26,804 bases of DNA from Chromera velia (GCA_018398765.1 JAHBMJ010000876.1:12501-39304); one strand, 5' to 3'. Numbered from the stretch's first letter, positions 1 through 10,142 are shown. Notes: a model not told the origin generated them from the letters alone. Numbers and translations: made by a program.

Positions 1-827
1 CGTCGGTGTCGGTTGTCGGACACAACATAGGGCGAATATGTGCCCACTTGCGGTTATAAGTTTTTTGTGGAGGAGTTCTAACGCGAGCCTTGCGTGTAGT
101 CGCGATGGCGAGCCAGTCGGAAGGGGGGAACCCTCTGACTGGACCCAAGGAAACAGAAAAGCATCTGGGGGTGTTCAGGCAACCCTCGCGATGGTGTGCT
201 GCTCTTTGGGACCATTCGTTTAGGCCCTCTGAGTCTGCGTGCTGTTGGCAATGCTTGTGGGCAACCATCGCAGAGCCCCCAGTCGTCGAAAACCAATCTT
301 GCATGCATAGATAGATGGATGCCGCAGAGGAGAATGGAAGGGGGAGGGGGAGTGAATCAAAAGGACGGAGGGAGAAGGAGCGTGTGAGAGAAATAAGAAT
401 GTATGAGACGACAGAGCAGGGCAGGGGAGGAGGGGGGACTAATAGAGACTTGAAGAAAACGGAAAGAGAAAAAGAGGAAAAGAGAGTTTCCAAACACGCA
501 GTTCCCTTTTTTTAGTCTGATATGACCCCTGTGTGTCGCAGGCGCGTGCGTGGATCAAGATCAACGAGCGTGTGGCCTTTCTTTTTTTTCCAGGCCGAGA
601 AGAGAGAGACACCTTGGTCCCTCTCAGTGGTCGCCGAATGGAGGAGTCAACACCAAGCACCGCATACACCTACCTCCACAGCCGACTGACAATGGGAAGG
701 CACAATCTTCTCGGATGGGATGGGATGGAACCGCGTAGGTCAGACGGAAATGGGACTTAGGCCTGCGATAACTTCGTGCTTCTTTGGTGTGTTTGTCTGT
801 GTGTGTATGTGTGTATGTGAGAGAGAG

Positions 828-866
<39 letters not shown>

Positions 867-945
867 AAGCAAAACAAAGAATGAACGGAAGAAATAGATT
901 AAAATAAAAGAAAGAGAGAGAGAGCGAGAGAGAGCGAGAGAGAGC

Positions 946-999
<54 letters not shown>

Positions 1000-1002
1000 A
1001 AG

Positions 1003-1054
<52 letters not shown>

Positions 1055-1124
1055 AAAAGGAGGAAGAGAAGAAAAGGACGGTTTCTTTTTCTGTTTCTCA
1101 AGTGCACCTGTCCAGCATCAACTG
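1..1124. repeat. Direct repeat copy 1 (~1.1 kb, starts before window)
   Basis: This segment matches 1320-2373 almost base for base, for example the shared 'ACACAACATAGGGCG' near 20 and 1341, and 'ACGGTTTCTTTTTCT' near 1079 and 2327. The start-to-start offset is 1319 bp and shrinks to about 1248 bp after the (AG)n tract, because copy 2 has a shorter tract. Open frames in both copies differ mainly by amino-acid-changing substitutions (for example around 533-760 versus 1846-2080), so I see no sign of protein constraint. Similarity ends near 1124. The left end may lie outside the window. Confidence 0.9.
820..1050. repeat. (AG)n polypurine microsatellite, copy 1
   Basis: Nearly pure GA/GAAA purine run on the plus strand, interrupted at 866-912 by a short non-repetitive stretch. 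It lies inside the direct repeat and accounts for the spurious Ser/Leu-rich open frames on the minus strand. Confidence 0.95.
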
Positions 1125-1319
1125 TGCACAGCAGGCGCAGAAGTAATCTCGAAGCTTCTTGAGTTATCAATCAAGGTGATTCAATTCTTAGGGATAGGAT
1201 TACGAAGCGTTGACAAACACGGTCTCTCTCATTGGGTCTGTTGGTTCCGTTCTTCCAAACCTCTTACACGTATGATTGTGTTGTGATCGGTGTTACCCGG
1301 CTAAGCTATTTCTCTGGAG
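1125..1319. other. Spacer between the two direct-repeat copies
   Basis: Unique sequence between the repeat copies. No open frame or splice-bounded exon is convincing here. It may belong to the repeat unit if further copies lie to the left of the window. Confidence 0.5.
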
Positions 1320-2112
1320 CGTCGATGTCGGTTGTCGAACACAACATAGGGCGGATATGTGCCCACTTGCGGTTGTAAGTTTTTTGCGGAGGAGTTCTAA
1401 CGTGAGCTTTGCGTGTAGTCGCGATGGTGAGCCAGCCGGAAGGGGGGAACCCTCTGACTGGATCCAAAGAAATAGAAAAGCATCTGGGGGTGTTCAGGTG
1501 ACCCTCGCGACGGCGTGCTGCTCTTTGGGACCATTCGTTTGGGCCCTCTGAGTCTGCATGCTGTTGCCTGTAGGCAACCATCGCAGTGCCCCCAGTCGTC
1601 GGAAACCGATCTTGCATGCATAGATAAATGGATGCCATAGAGGAGAATGGAAGGGGGAGGGGGAGTGAATCAAAAGGACGGAGGGAGAAGGAGCATGTGA
1701 GAGAGATAAGAATGTATGAGACGACAGAGCAGGGCAGGGGAGGAGGGGGGACTAATACAGACTTGAAGAAAACGGAAAGAGAAAAAGAGGAAAAGAGAGT
1801 TTCCAAACACGCAGTTCCCTTTTCTCAGTCTGATATAACCCCTGTGTGTCGCAGGCGCGTGCGTGGATCAAGACTAACGAGCATGTGGCCTTTCCATTTC
1901 GCCTGGGCCGAGAGGAGAGAGACACCTTGGTCCCTTTCAGTGGTCGCCGAATAGAGGAGTCAACACCAAGCACCGCATACACCTACCTTCACAGCCGACT
2001 GACGATGGGAAGGCGCAATCTTCTCGGATGGGATGGGATAGAACCGCGCAGGTCAAACGGAAATGGAACTTGGGCCTGCGATAACCTCGTGCTTCTTTGG
2101 CGTGTTTGTGTA

Positions 2113-2146
<34 letters not shown>

Positions 2147-2239
2147 AGAGCAAGCGAAACAAAGAATGAACGGAAGAAACAGATCAAAATAAAAAGGGGG
2201 GGAGAATAAAGAGAGAGAGAGCAAGAAAAAGCGAAAGAA

Positions 2240-2296
<57 letters not shown>

Positions 2297-2373
2297 GGAG
2301 ATAAAAAGGAGGAAGAGAAGAAAAGGACGGTTTCTTTTTCTATTTTTCGAGTGCACCTATCCAACATAAACTG
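1320..2373. repeat. Direct repeat copy 2 (~1.05 kb)
   Basis: Second copy of the segment at 1-1124, in the same orientation and diverged by scattered substitutions. Its (AG)n tract (2131-2300) is shorter and is preceded by a (TG)n run at 2105-2131. Similarity to copy 1 ends near 2373, just after 'CCAACATAAACTGT'. Confidence 0.9.
2131..2300. repeat. (AG)n polypurine microsatellite, copy 2
   Basis: GA/GAAA-rich purine run equivalent to the one at 820-1050. It is shorter, which explains most of the length difference between the two repeat copies. Confidence 0.9.
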
Positions 2374-2715
2374 TACGACGAGAAGCGATGAGAAGATCAT
2401 TTCTAATGGTGAGCTTAGTGCTGAGAAGTTCCCGGCAGGCTGGACCCAACCATGCATGTTCTTGTTCGTGTATACCCAGTCAGGGGTGCATGTATGCGTG
2501 TATGCAGACATACGGGCACAGCCATTTTGCGCTTCTCAGACCGAAGTCCAGACCACCCTTTTTTGTTTTTGTCTGGGCAGATCCAGCCGTCCTCTTGCCT
2601 TTCCTGCCTCCACTTGGCTGTCTTACGGTCACAAGCTAGGATAATGAGTGCGTCCACCCATCTATCCGTCTTGTGCGCCCCTCACCAGTCGACATGCGTC
2701 TACGTCTCTGTGCAG
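2374..2715. other. Non-coding stretch before first candidate exon
   Basis: No confident gene. The end has intron-like character, with a 'CTCTGTGCAG' acceptor at 2706-2715. A possible donor (AATG|GTGAGC) lies near 2408. Confidence 0.3.
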
Positions 2716-2787
2716 GTGAAGGAGAAGACGATGGTGGACGGTTCCCACGGAAACTCAGATAAGGACCACAGAAATCATAGACATCAG
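2716..2787 (+). other. Candidate internal exon A (24 codons, phase 0)
   Basis: A 72-nt open segment bounded by a good acceptor (CTCTGTGCAG before 2716) and a good donor (CATCAG|GTGAGG after 2787). Only one frame is open throughout. It encodes a hydrophilic His/Asp/Lys-rich peptide beginning VKEKTMVDG. It starts and ends in phase 0, as does candidate exon C at 3704-3805, so the two could be joined without a frameshift. I recognise no domain and no start or stop exon is identified. It could also be a chance splice-like segment. Confidence 0.28.
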
Positions 2788-3165
2788 GTGAGGGGGATGG
2801 GAAGGTGTTCGTCAGTCAGCATTTGAAGGAGAGAACAAACACAGGAAAGAAAGAAACAGCATAGCGAAAGAAGCAAACTTTGAGCAGCGAAGAGAGACAG
2901 TCACTGAGGGAGGGAGGGGAGCGGAAGGGAGGGTAGGAGCCTCAGGGAGGTGGGAGAGAGAGAGGGAAGCATTCCGTTGCAATTAAGGGATTAAAGGAAA
3001 GAAAAAATTGCAAAAGCAGTAAAAGACGGAGAAAGCGTGAGTCCACACAAAGCTCTCATATGATTCATCCTCGAAGAGCTTTCTTTTTCTTTACCCTGCC
3101 TCTCTTGGACCCGTGCGTGTTCTCTCCCCTCTCGTGCCTCGGTCCCTCTACATCGATCCTTGCAG

Positions 3166-3209
3166 CCGAAGAGGGCAGACGGCAATGCCGAAACGGTCAA
3201 AGCATGCAG
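3166..3209 (+). other. Candidate short exon B
   Basis: This 44-nt segment lies between a strong acceptor (pyrimidine run, then CCTTGCAG ending at 3165) and a possible donor after 3209 (GCAG|GTTTTC). An alternative donor at 3196 (ACG|GTCAAA) would make it 30 nt and phase 0, compatible with candidate exons A and C. Too short to judge coding potential. Confidence 0.18.
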
Positions 3210-3227
3210 GTTTTCATGCGTTCTTCG

Positions 3228-3665
3228 TTTTTATTCGTTCAGTCGCGCGTCTTTTCTTTTTTTCTTTCTTCTTTCCTTCCTTTCTTTCTTTCTTTGTTCA
3301 TTTTTTAATCTATTTATCTATCTTGATGGATTGATTGATGGGTGCCGAGCCCTTATTGATTCATTTATTTCTCTCTTTCGGTTTTGTCTGTTCTTTCTCT
3401 CTTCTCTTTCTGGGTTTCTTTATTTCTTTCTTTTTGACTGTCCTTCCTTCTTTCTTTCTTCTTGTTTTTGTCTTGCTTCCTTCCTGCCTTCCTTCGTTCC
3501 TTTTTTTCTTTCTTTCTTTATTTTTTTCTTTGTTTCTGTCTTTCTTTTCTCTGTTTGCTTTCTTTTCCGTTCTAAGACTTGTTTTTTGTTCTTTCTGTCT
3601 CTTTTCTTCTTTCTCGCTTTCTTCGCTAAGCCTTCGTTTTTTTCTTTTTTTTTGTTTCTGTGTCT
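3228..3665. repeat. CTTT/TTTC polypyrimidine tract
   Basis: About 440 bp of nearly pure pyrimidine on the plus strand (CTTT, TTTC and CCTT motifs). The long Phe/Ser/Leu-rich plus frames and Lys/Glu-rich minus frames here are products of this composition, not genes. Confidence 0.93.
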
Positions 3666-3703
3666 TGTATCTTTGATATCCACTCTTTGGGCTCTTTGCG
3701 CAG

Positions 3704-3805
3704 ACGCTAACTTGTCAAGGTGCCAGTTCGTCTTCGGTGCAAAACACAAAGAACCCGAGGCACGAGGACTTGTCGAGAGCGGATCAGCAAGAAAAGGCTT
3801 ATCAG
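3704..3805 (+). other. Candidate internal exon C (34 codons, phase 0)
   Basis: A 102-nt open segment follows a strong acceptor (CTCTTTGCGCAG ending at 3703) and ends at TTATCAG|GTCTTT. In phase 0 it encodes a polar peptide starting TLTCQGASSSS and ending QQEKAYQ, compatible in phase with candidate exon A. The GT-C donor matches several donors inferred in the IBtk-like gene. A second frame is also open here, so coding status is unproven. Confidence 0.28.
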
Positions 3806-5082
3806 GTCTTTCGTAGGAGGCACAGTTGAGAGTCTTCCACTCAATGACATACAGATATCCATCCAAACTGACTCATTTGTCTGCCGTCTTGTTACAGTGC
3901 TCTACTGCCCATTCCTGCTAGCACAAACCATCAACTCAGCACTTTTGCGTGCGTCTGGCCAGAGTCGATCACGCAAGAATAGTTTTGTCAATTTCAGCGA
4001 CTCAAAGACCCCTGTCGGCCGAGACACTGCAGCATCGTTTTTAAAAATCCAGAAGCTGTGAGGCATCAATCAACTTTACTGAACATCTTTTATCCATCTC
4101 TTAAATACTACCGAAGTTCAGTGCAAAGTCAACAGTCTAACTTCCTTCTGCTCATCGACACTCGCAATGCTTCAGTGCAGGCGGAAAGGAGCCGGTGGTC
4201 AAGTTTGTGCAGTTCGGCGTTGGTTGCCAGGCCCATACGATGGAGCTTCTATGGGTTTTTTCGATCAATTAAGTTGTTTGGCAATGACCCCACGTGTACA
4301 CACACAATATGAAAGCATGCAGAAATTCTTGGTTGCCGGTGGTTCAAACGTGCAAGCGGGTTTCCCATGCAATGAACAACAACAAAAACGTAAAAAAGGA
4401 GCCTCTTTCTGATCATGCTTCCATTTGTAAGACGGCCAGAGAGAACTAGAGGGCATGCACGACTACACATGAATATGATTTCTTAATTTTCCTTCTGTAA
4501 GGCATCAGAAGAGTCATTGATGCACACAATATTCTGATCTGCTTGCTGTTGTCCCCTTACATCTTTGTGCAGGTACTACAGCCCATTCTCAATAGAAATA
4601 GAGCAGGAAACAATCTGGGTATGCAAGTCTTGCTTTAGCTGGTTCAAGTCAGTTGTTTTTTCTACACATCTTCTTATAAACACTGGAGGGAAGCCTTCAA
4701 CAAAAGGCACCACCGCACACTAGAAAGAAAGTGAGACCGAGTTCACTAAAGCATGGGGCTAAGGTGGGGTGGGGTGTATATAAATTGTCTTAAAGCATTA
4801 TTGTGAAGGGTTGCTTAATAGCTGTGGAAAATAACAGGAGAACTGAGACATGACAGGACCAATCCTTCATTTTTCACTCTCTGGACCTCTTGCACTCTCA
4901 CTAGCTCTGTTATTATAGTCAAAGTAGGTGTCTGTGATCTTTCGTCACTATGTTTGAATCAATATCTCTTCTGTGCCGTCCTCTCTGACCCTTCTTACTC
5001 ATACTGTACTTGCATCTACATCAATATGTACGTATGTGCATCCGGTTGTCTGTTCCATTCTCCCTTTATCTTTTCCTCTCTG
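3806..5082. other. Intergenic or intronic stretch, no confident gene
   Basis: No long open frame with recognisable content. One small splice-bounded segment is possible at 4573-4618 (acceptor CTTTGTGCAG, donor CTGG|GTATGC), but it is only 46 nt and I do not call it. Confidence 0.4.
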
Positions 5083-5160
5083 TCCGTGCGCCTGCGCGCG
5101 CGCACGCGTGCATGTGTGTATGTATGCGTGTGCGTGTATTTGTGTGTGTCATGCGTTGTA
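5083..5160. repeat. TG-rich / CGCG-containing simple repeat
   Basis: Alternating purine-pyrimidine run (TGTG, TGCG, CGCGCGCG), with potential to form Z-DNA. It contains a short GCGCGCGC core at about 5094-5103. Confidence 0.8.
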
Positions 5161-5239
5161 TATTGGTAGATATGTGCATCTAACTTTTTGTGTTATCCTG
5201 CGAAAGATCTTTGCATGTTTCTACTGGTCAAACCTGCAG

Positions 5240-5319
5240 GGATGAAGTAGAACTTGAAGCTCACGACAGGACGTCTCTGCCCACAATTCTGCCCTCCGGG
5301 TCTGTGTGTGTATGTAGAG
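5240..5319 (+). other. Candidate internal exon
   Basis: Open segment after an AACCTGCAG acceptor (ending 5239) and before an AGAG|GTACGT donor. In the open frame it encodes a peptide starting DEVELEAHDRTSLPTILP. It needs a phase-2 upstream exon and ends in phase 1, which would fit the candidate exon at 8361. No domain is recognised and the evidence is weak. Confidence 0.2.
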
Positions 5320-5537
5320 GTACGTCCGCCGGACAGCCGGACAAAATGAGCGTTCGTCTCCTAGTCTTTGCTACAACCAGTCCGATCATTGCAATTAATT
5401 CTTTCATGGTCGATCAATCTATAAATAGAGATTCTTTAGTTGCGTTTTGGATCTTGCTTTGCTCGTTACGTGAAGGGTATACAAACCCTTGCAGTTGCAT
5501 TGCTTTGTTATACCAAGGCGGCCCCTCCGGTAATTGA

Positions 5538-5583
5538 AATGAATGAAACAGTGAATGATTGAATGAATGAATGAATGAATGAA
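5538..5583. repeat. (TGAA)n tetranucleotide repeat
   Basis: Imperfect then perfect GAAT/TGAA repeats, about 6 clean units at the right end. The same tetranucleotide class appears in the opposite sense at 25080-25104. Confidence 0.9.
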
Positions 5584-6969
5584 GCGACGTAGACGTAGAT
5601 AGAATATCGACGCTCGTGAAGCCTTCCACTTGCACTCGAGTATCTGTGTTGCCAAACTTATGTGTTTTTTTCTAACGTAAGTATTTAATGAAATGTAAAT
5701 GCAGAGAACGGCAGGGGTCCAATTTTGGACTTTTTTTCGTCTCTGGGAAGGAGCAGCCCCTCTGGTACTCAAAATTGTGTCTCTTTGGCAGGGGCTTCAT
5801 CGGATCCAAAACATTTGAGTGAGTTTTTTCGTCTGTCATCTTTCATGCGCGTCTTCGGTTTCTGGTCCGAAGAAGTCTTCACCCCTCATTGCATGCTCAG
5901 ATCTTCTTTCGTATGAATCCCGCGATTTTGTTTGACTTCATGTCATTGACATTTCATGACTGCTCTAGCTGGAAGTTTGTATTACACATGCAGACCCTGA
6001 CCTGATTCAGATTAGTCTGCGGGTTTTCATATGTGCATTTGTATGCCTGAGGTGCTTTTTTTCCATTGTCAGCTTTAATTATGCATGTGTTCTATCATAA
6101 AAACTCAGGAACTGTGCGAAGGTGATACACAGCCGTGATAGCTATGCTCTGTAACAGTCGATCAAACAACAGACTCTTCATGCACGCTCATTTCTGAAGA
6201 GCTTCAGTTTTTGACTTTGACTTTCTGGTTCCTGTCAGATTCGACCCATCCGGTGGTCAGCAGTCAAACTTAGAGGCATGCAGTTGTTTTATTGTCCTTT
6301 ATGTTCTTGAAACGTTGAATCACGATTCTGTTAGTTTCTTGTGCGGCAGGCACTACATGTTACTGACTGATTGCATTGCACGGTTTTCATTGACAAGCTC
6401 CTAACAGTGTCCTTTTGAAATCGCAAGAATCGTTTTATTTCTGGATTAAAACAAAGAGAAGATAATCAGCTTACGTGCTTTGTGGGGTTTGTCGCGGCAT
6501 TCAATTTCTGTCAAGAGAGAGTGTGTTTGCCTATGAATATGCACCGTAGGCTTCTGCATCATGCAGGAATCTTTCCTCTAAACGTCACCGTTACCGGGTT
6601 TGCGTCGATTTCCCTCAAGATACGGGACATGCTCAGCTGTATGGCAATGTTCCCTCCAGTGAGTCCTTCCACTTCCTGTGCGTGAATGAATGTCGGAACT
6701 CTGATGATTGCAGTGGCTCATCAGGCATGATACAAATGTCCATCCCTTAATTTATATTCACTTCATTGATAAAAAGCCGTATTCGCTTTCCCTTTTTTAT
6801 TGTGCTCTTTGGCCCGTTTCACGATCGATGCACAATGGGAAGGAATGTTGGCCGTCGATGGTATGCGTATACAATCGTTTTCAACAGGATGCGACCACAC
6901 ATTCTGCCTTCAAGTTGCGCCTAGTCTTTCTCGCTCCAACTTTTCACTTCCTTTCTGAGTCGTTGTCTC
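5584..6969. other. Long stretch with no recognised gene
   Basis: About 1.4 kb of mixed sequence without a convincing coding segment. Several isolated TGCAG or GCAG acceptor-like sites occur (near 5700, 5790, 6293 and 6561), but none bounds a long open exon. Confidence 0.4.
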
Positions 6970-7190
6970 TGTCTTCTTTGGTTGTTGCCCTCTTTCTTTC
7001 GTTTTTGTTTTTTTTTTGTTTTATTTCCCCCCTTTGAGAAATTCTTTATTTCTTTCCTTCTTTCTTTCTTTCTTTTTTTCTTTTTTTGTTTGTTTGTCTG
7101 CTTCTTTCTTTCTTACTTTCTTTCTTTCTTTGCTTCTTTTTCTCTTTTTTCTTTTTTTTTTCCTTCCCCTATCTTCTATCCTTTTCTCCA
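6970..7190. repeat. CTTT/TTTC polypyrimidine tract
   Basis: Second large pyrimidine-only tract on the plus strand, similar in composition and orientation to 3228-3665. The Phe/Ser/Leu-rich open frames here are compositional artefacts. Confidence 0.9.
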
Positions 7191-7224
7191 TCTCCGAGTT
7201 ATTGTTATTCTTCTTTTCCGTCTT

Positions 7225-7326
7225 TCAGCCTGTCTGCCTGGCTGGCTATCTATTTGTCTGTCTGTCTGTTGGTCTGTTTGTCTGTCTATCTGTTTGTCTT
7301 TTCGTCTGTTTATCTGTCTGTCTCGC
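7225..7326. repeat. (GTCT)n tetranucleotide repeat
   Basis: Imperfect TGTC/TGTT units running about 100 bp (TGTCTGTCTGT core near 7257 and 7312). Confidence 0.88.
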
Positions 7327-8040
7327 TTCTAGCCTCCTGCTTTTTTGCCCATCCGCCCAGCCAAGCCTTTGCCTATCTCTTTTTTTGTCTCTGTATGCTC
7401 ATCATGACTGCAGTTTCGGGGACAGAGGGATGTCGATAAGCTCATCGACTCCTCTTTTGCACTGCATCGGCACCTAAGACCGATGATCTTTTGTCAGCCT
7501 TAATTCTTTATCCCTCCCGCATTAGCTCCTCTGTTAGAGCAGGCTGGAAGCCGGCCCTCTGCTTATTAAATTGGTTGTCGAGTCTTCGATCTTTAGGTCA
7601 GCGTTTACAGTCCTGCTCTGTTTTGCTCTGCTCTGCATGACCTGATCTGCCAATCAATCTTCTGGTTTCATGAGTGCAGCGGGGCCGGAAGGTCCAGTCT
7701 AGTTGCGGAGGGAAGAAAGTCTTCAACCGTGCGTGGATGTGAGGAACGATCCGAGAGCTCAAGAAAAGATGCAAGACGCTGAAGGTTGGATGAAGTCACT
7801 GCTTATTTGTGTTCATCAAAATACCTGTAGCAAGCGCCATGCCAATAAACCTTTGAAGAACTTCTCCTTGATCGATACGCACTCTCACAGATATTCACCC
7901 GGATAGACCCCTTGTCTCTTTAAATTGACCGAGTGCATCAATGAAGGCAAGGATCTAACGGTCCTCGCAAAGATGAATTAAGCGCCGATTCTGTAAAGAA
8001 AGAGCTGGTTTGTTGCTGAATGTTGCTGACAAGCTCTCAA
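7327..8040. other. No recognised gene
   Basis: Mixed sequence. A TGAGTGCAG acceptor at 7671-7679 is followed by about 110 nt open in one frame (7681-7791, Ser/Arg/Glu-rich, ending in a stop), which could be a terminal exon but has no supporting signal. A tRNA-like D-arm near 7525 does not continue into a tRNA fold. Confidence 0.35.
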
Positions 8041-8041
8041 T

Positions 8042-8325
8042 TTGTGTCTGCGTATGCGTGTGTGTGTGCGTGTACGTACGTGTGTACGTGTACGTACGCG
8101 TGTGCGTGTGCGTGTATGTGTGTTTATGAGTGTGTGTGTGTGTGTGTATGCATATATGTGCATGTGTGTGCGTGTGTGTGCGTGTGTGTGTATATGTGTA
8201 TGTATGTGTGTGTGTGTGTGTATGTCTGTGCTAGTGTGTGTGTGCCTGTGTGTCTGTGTCTGTTTCTCTCTCTCTGTGTATGCGTGTGCGTGCGCACGCC
8301 TTGTATGTGTACGTGTGTGCGTTGA
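8042..8325. repeat. Long TG-rich simple repeat
   Basis: About 280 bp of TG, TGTA and TGCG repeats, giving Cys/Val-rich plus frames and Thr/His-rich minus frames that are not genes. It is followed directly by a polypyrimidine tract and an intron acceptor at 8360. Confidence 0.93.
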
Positions 8326-8360
8326 ATTGATTCTTCTTTTTATTTTCTGCCGTTTTGCAG

Positions 8361-8473
8361 GAAGTCTGCAATGCGACAAGCTTTTAGGAGGAAGATATTC
8401 TTGGGGCTCTGAAAGCTTACGATCTAGACCTCAAAGTTCTGAAGGAGCAGATCTGGACAGAGACCTTTTCAAA
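8361..8473 (+). other. Candidate internal exon with strong splice signals
   Basis: The best exon candidate of the left half. A long pyrimidine tract ends in CGTTTTGCAG (8351-8360) and the right end is TTCAAA|GTAAGA, close to the consensus donor. Of the frames, one is open across all 113 nt (SLQCDKLLGGRYSWGS start, ending DLDRDLFK). Another is open from an internal TTTTAG at 8387 and reads EEDILGALKAYDLDLKVLKE, also protein-like. I cannot decide between the frames and recognise no family. Confidence 0.35.
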
Positions 8474-9261
8474 GTAAGAAAACTGACAAAAGCCTTGCAT
8501 TGCACGGAAAATAAGTCCTGTCCACCTCAGTAAAACAAATGTGTATGCAAGTTTTTCAAACACCTTTTCAGAAAGTCTATGACTTGCGGGAATGATTCAT
8601 TACAGAAATTTGAGTGATCTATGTCTATGTCCAGAAAGTCCCAACTTCATCTGTCAGATGGATCTTAATTACCAAAGATCCATACTACTCGACTATCTGC
8701 AGCCCCCGGGTCACCTCTTTCTATCAGAGACCCAGCACTGTTGAGATCACCCAGTTTTACTAGCAAGGGACAAGGGCATGCAGAGCTTCTCTTGAAGACT
8801 GCTGATTGGTTTTGGTACGCACGCATCTGGGTATCTGAGTGTTCAGAGATGAATGCATTTTCCGGGTCTTCGAAGAAGCGTAAAACATGGTTGCAACTGT
8901 GAAAAGCTATGCTAACAGCGGTAACTGCGCGATTTTAGTATCAAAAACTCCATCAAACAATACTGGACATAATAAGTGTTTGTATTCAATGCACACAAGA
9001 ACGTACAGAAGCTTTTTATCCCCCCATATCTATTGGAGTCCGACCATAATTTAAACGTGCAATGATAAACAGTTATCATCATAATTAAACTTTAAAAACG
9101 AAAGCTATGCGGTTGCAGACCTATGATTGCAGGCTGTAGTTTTTATTATTCTCTAACCTACTTCATCGATGTACTTTACACAGTTTTGGGAAAGTTTTTT
9201 TTAATGAATGAATGACTCTCGGAATTTTTTTTTTTTTTCACGGTAAAAGACTCTTGAAAAG
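8474..9261. other. Non-coding stretch left of the MITE
   Basis: AT-rich sequence with no supported open frame and no clear repeats apart from short homopolymers (T run near 9226-9238). Confidence 0.4.
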
Positions 9262-9269
9262 AGAAGTTG
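9262..9269. repeat. Target-site duplication, left (AGAAGTTG)
   Basis: An 8-bp direct repeat immediately left of the transposon end, identical to 9808-9815. Because the element ends in CTAG on both sides, the duplication can be read as 8 to 10 bp. Confidence 0.85.
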
Positions 9270-9807
9270 CTAGGGGGGGGCACTTCAGCCGGTTATACTA
9301 TGGTTACTGATCCTACACTCCCCCCTTATAACGTGTGATATGTAACCATCAGTCAAAAGTGGTTCAAGATTGTTAAACAATTTAGGTTATGGTTAAAAAT
9401 GATGAAAAATGATGTGTCACACTCACTTTGCCCCCAAATCCCCCGTAACCGGGTAACCCGTAACCTTTTTTGACCCCCCTCAAAAATGAAGTAACCTCCC
9501 TCAAAAAGCATTCAAACGTGTTCTAAACATTATTTTGAATGCTTTTAAAAGTTGAAAATTTGGTCGGTTATTAAGGTTAAAATGCTCGTAACCGGGTAAT
9601 CTGTAACATCTTTGTGTGACAAAGATAAAAAGGGGGTAACCCAAAGTAACCACGTAGCCTACACTTCAAAAACATCAGATTTTGACGTAACTTGACCAGG
9701 CAGAGCTCCAGGTTGCCGGACTGGCTTACAAAAATCTGTTTTTATTCATATTTTATATCATTTTGGGCTCAAAATCCACCATAACCTTCCAGATTGCCCC
9801 CCCCTAG
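9270..9807. mobile_element. Non-autonomous DNA transposon (MITE), 538 bp
   Basis: The element begins CTAGGGGGGGGCA and ends TGCCCCCCCCTAG, a perfect 13-bp terminal inverted repeat. Weaker inverted similarity runs inward to a GGTTAT / ATAACC pair about 22-29 bp from each end. It is flanked by identical 8-bp direct repeats. It holds no meaningful open frame, so it would need a transposase in trans. The interior is rich in GTAACC and GGTTA words. An 8-bp duplication with C/TAGGG termini resembles hAT elements; 9-10 bp readings would allow a Mutator-like origin, so the superfamily is inference. Confidence 0.88.
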
Positions 9808-9815
9808 AGAAGTTG
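9808..9815. repeat. Target-site duplication, right (AGAAGTTG)
   Basis: Right-hand copy of the 8-bp host duplication, directly after the terminal TAG of the element. Confidence 0.85.
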
Positions 9816-9899
9816 CTTCAATGATTTTAAAAAAGCTTAACACCATACGGAGGACTTTAAGACCGCTGTGATGAGGTGGGCTTCCTCTACAAATTTAAT

Positions 9900-10090
9900 T
9901 GGCAGTGCAAAAAATGCTAGAAAAAATGCTTATAGATGCGCTAGAAAAATTTTAAATTTTGTAATAGAATTTTTTTTAGAAAACTGATAGAAAAATGATA
10001 AAAAAGTGATAGAAATCCAAATTTAGAAAAGAAGTGATAGAAAATACACTTTAATTTTTAATATGTTATAGAAATTAGACTCAATTCCTA
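9900..10090. repeat. Degenerate TAGAAA/GATAGAAA-rich AT tract
   Basis: The words TAGAAAA and GATAGAAA recur at irregular spacing in very AT-rich DNA, with no open frame. It may be an old decayed satellite or repeat remnant. Confidence 0.5.
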
Positions 10091-10102
10091 GGATTTAACC
10101 CC

Positions 10103-10142
10103 CATTCATCATCGCTCATCATCATCACCACCATCATCATTT
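10103..10142. repeat. (CAT)n trinucleotide repeat
   Basis: Imperfect CAT/ATC units (CATCATCATCACCACC and similar) in a non-coding context. Confidence 0.85.

Noticed and set aside
757-1170. Ser/Leu-rich minus-strand open frame of 137 codons
   Set aside because: It is the translation of an (AG)n microsatellite, with no start context or domain.
3160-3816. Phe/Ser-rich plus frame of 218 codons resembling a membrane protein
   Set aside because: It is produced by a CTTT polypyrimidine tract; the apparent hydrophobicity follows from TTT and CTT codons.
7016-7477. Phe/Leu/Cys-rich frame of 153 codons
   Set aside because: It lies in pyrimidine and GTCT repeats and has no non-repetitive coding content.
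7515-7600. tRNA-like segment: TAGCTCCTCTGTTAGAGC D-arm and GGTTGTCGAGTC B-box-like word
   Set aside because: The anticodon and acceptor stems do not pair and the B-box has an insertion, so at best a chance or decayed match.
8042-8533. Cys/Val-rich frame of 163 codons
   Set aside because: Most of it is a TG microsatellite; only its end coincides with the candidate exon at 8361-8473.
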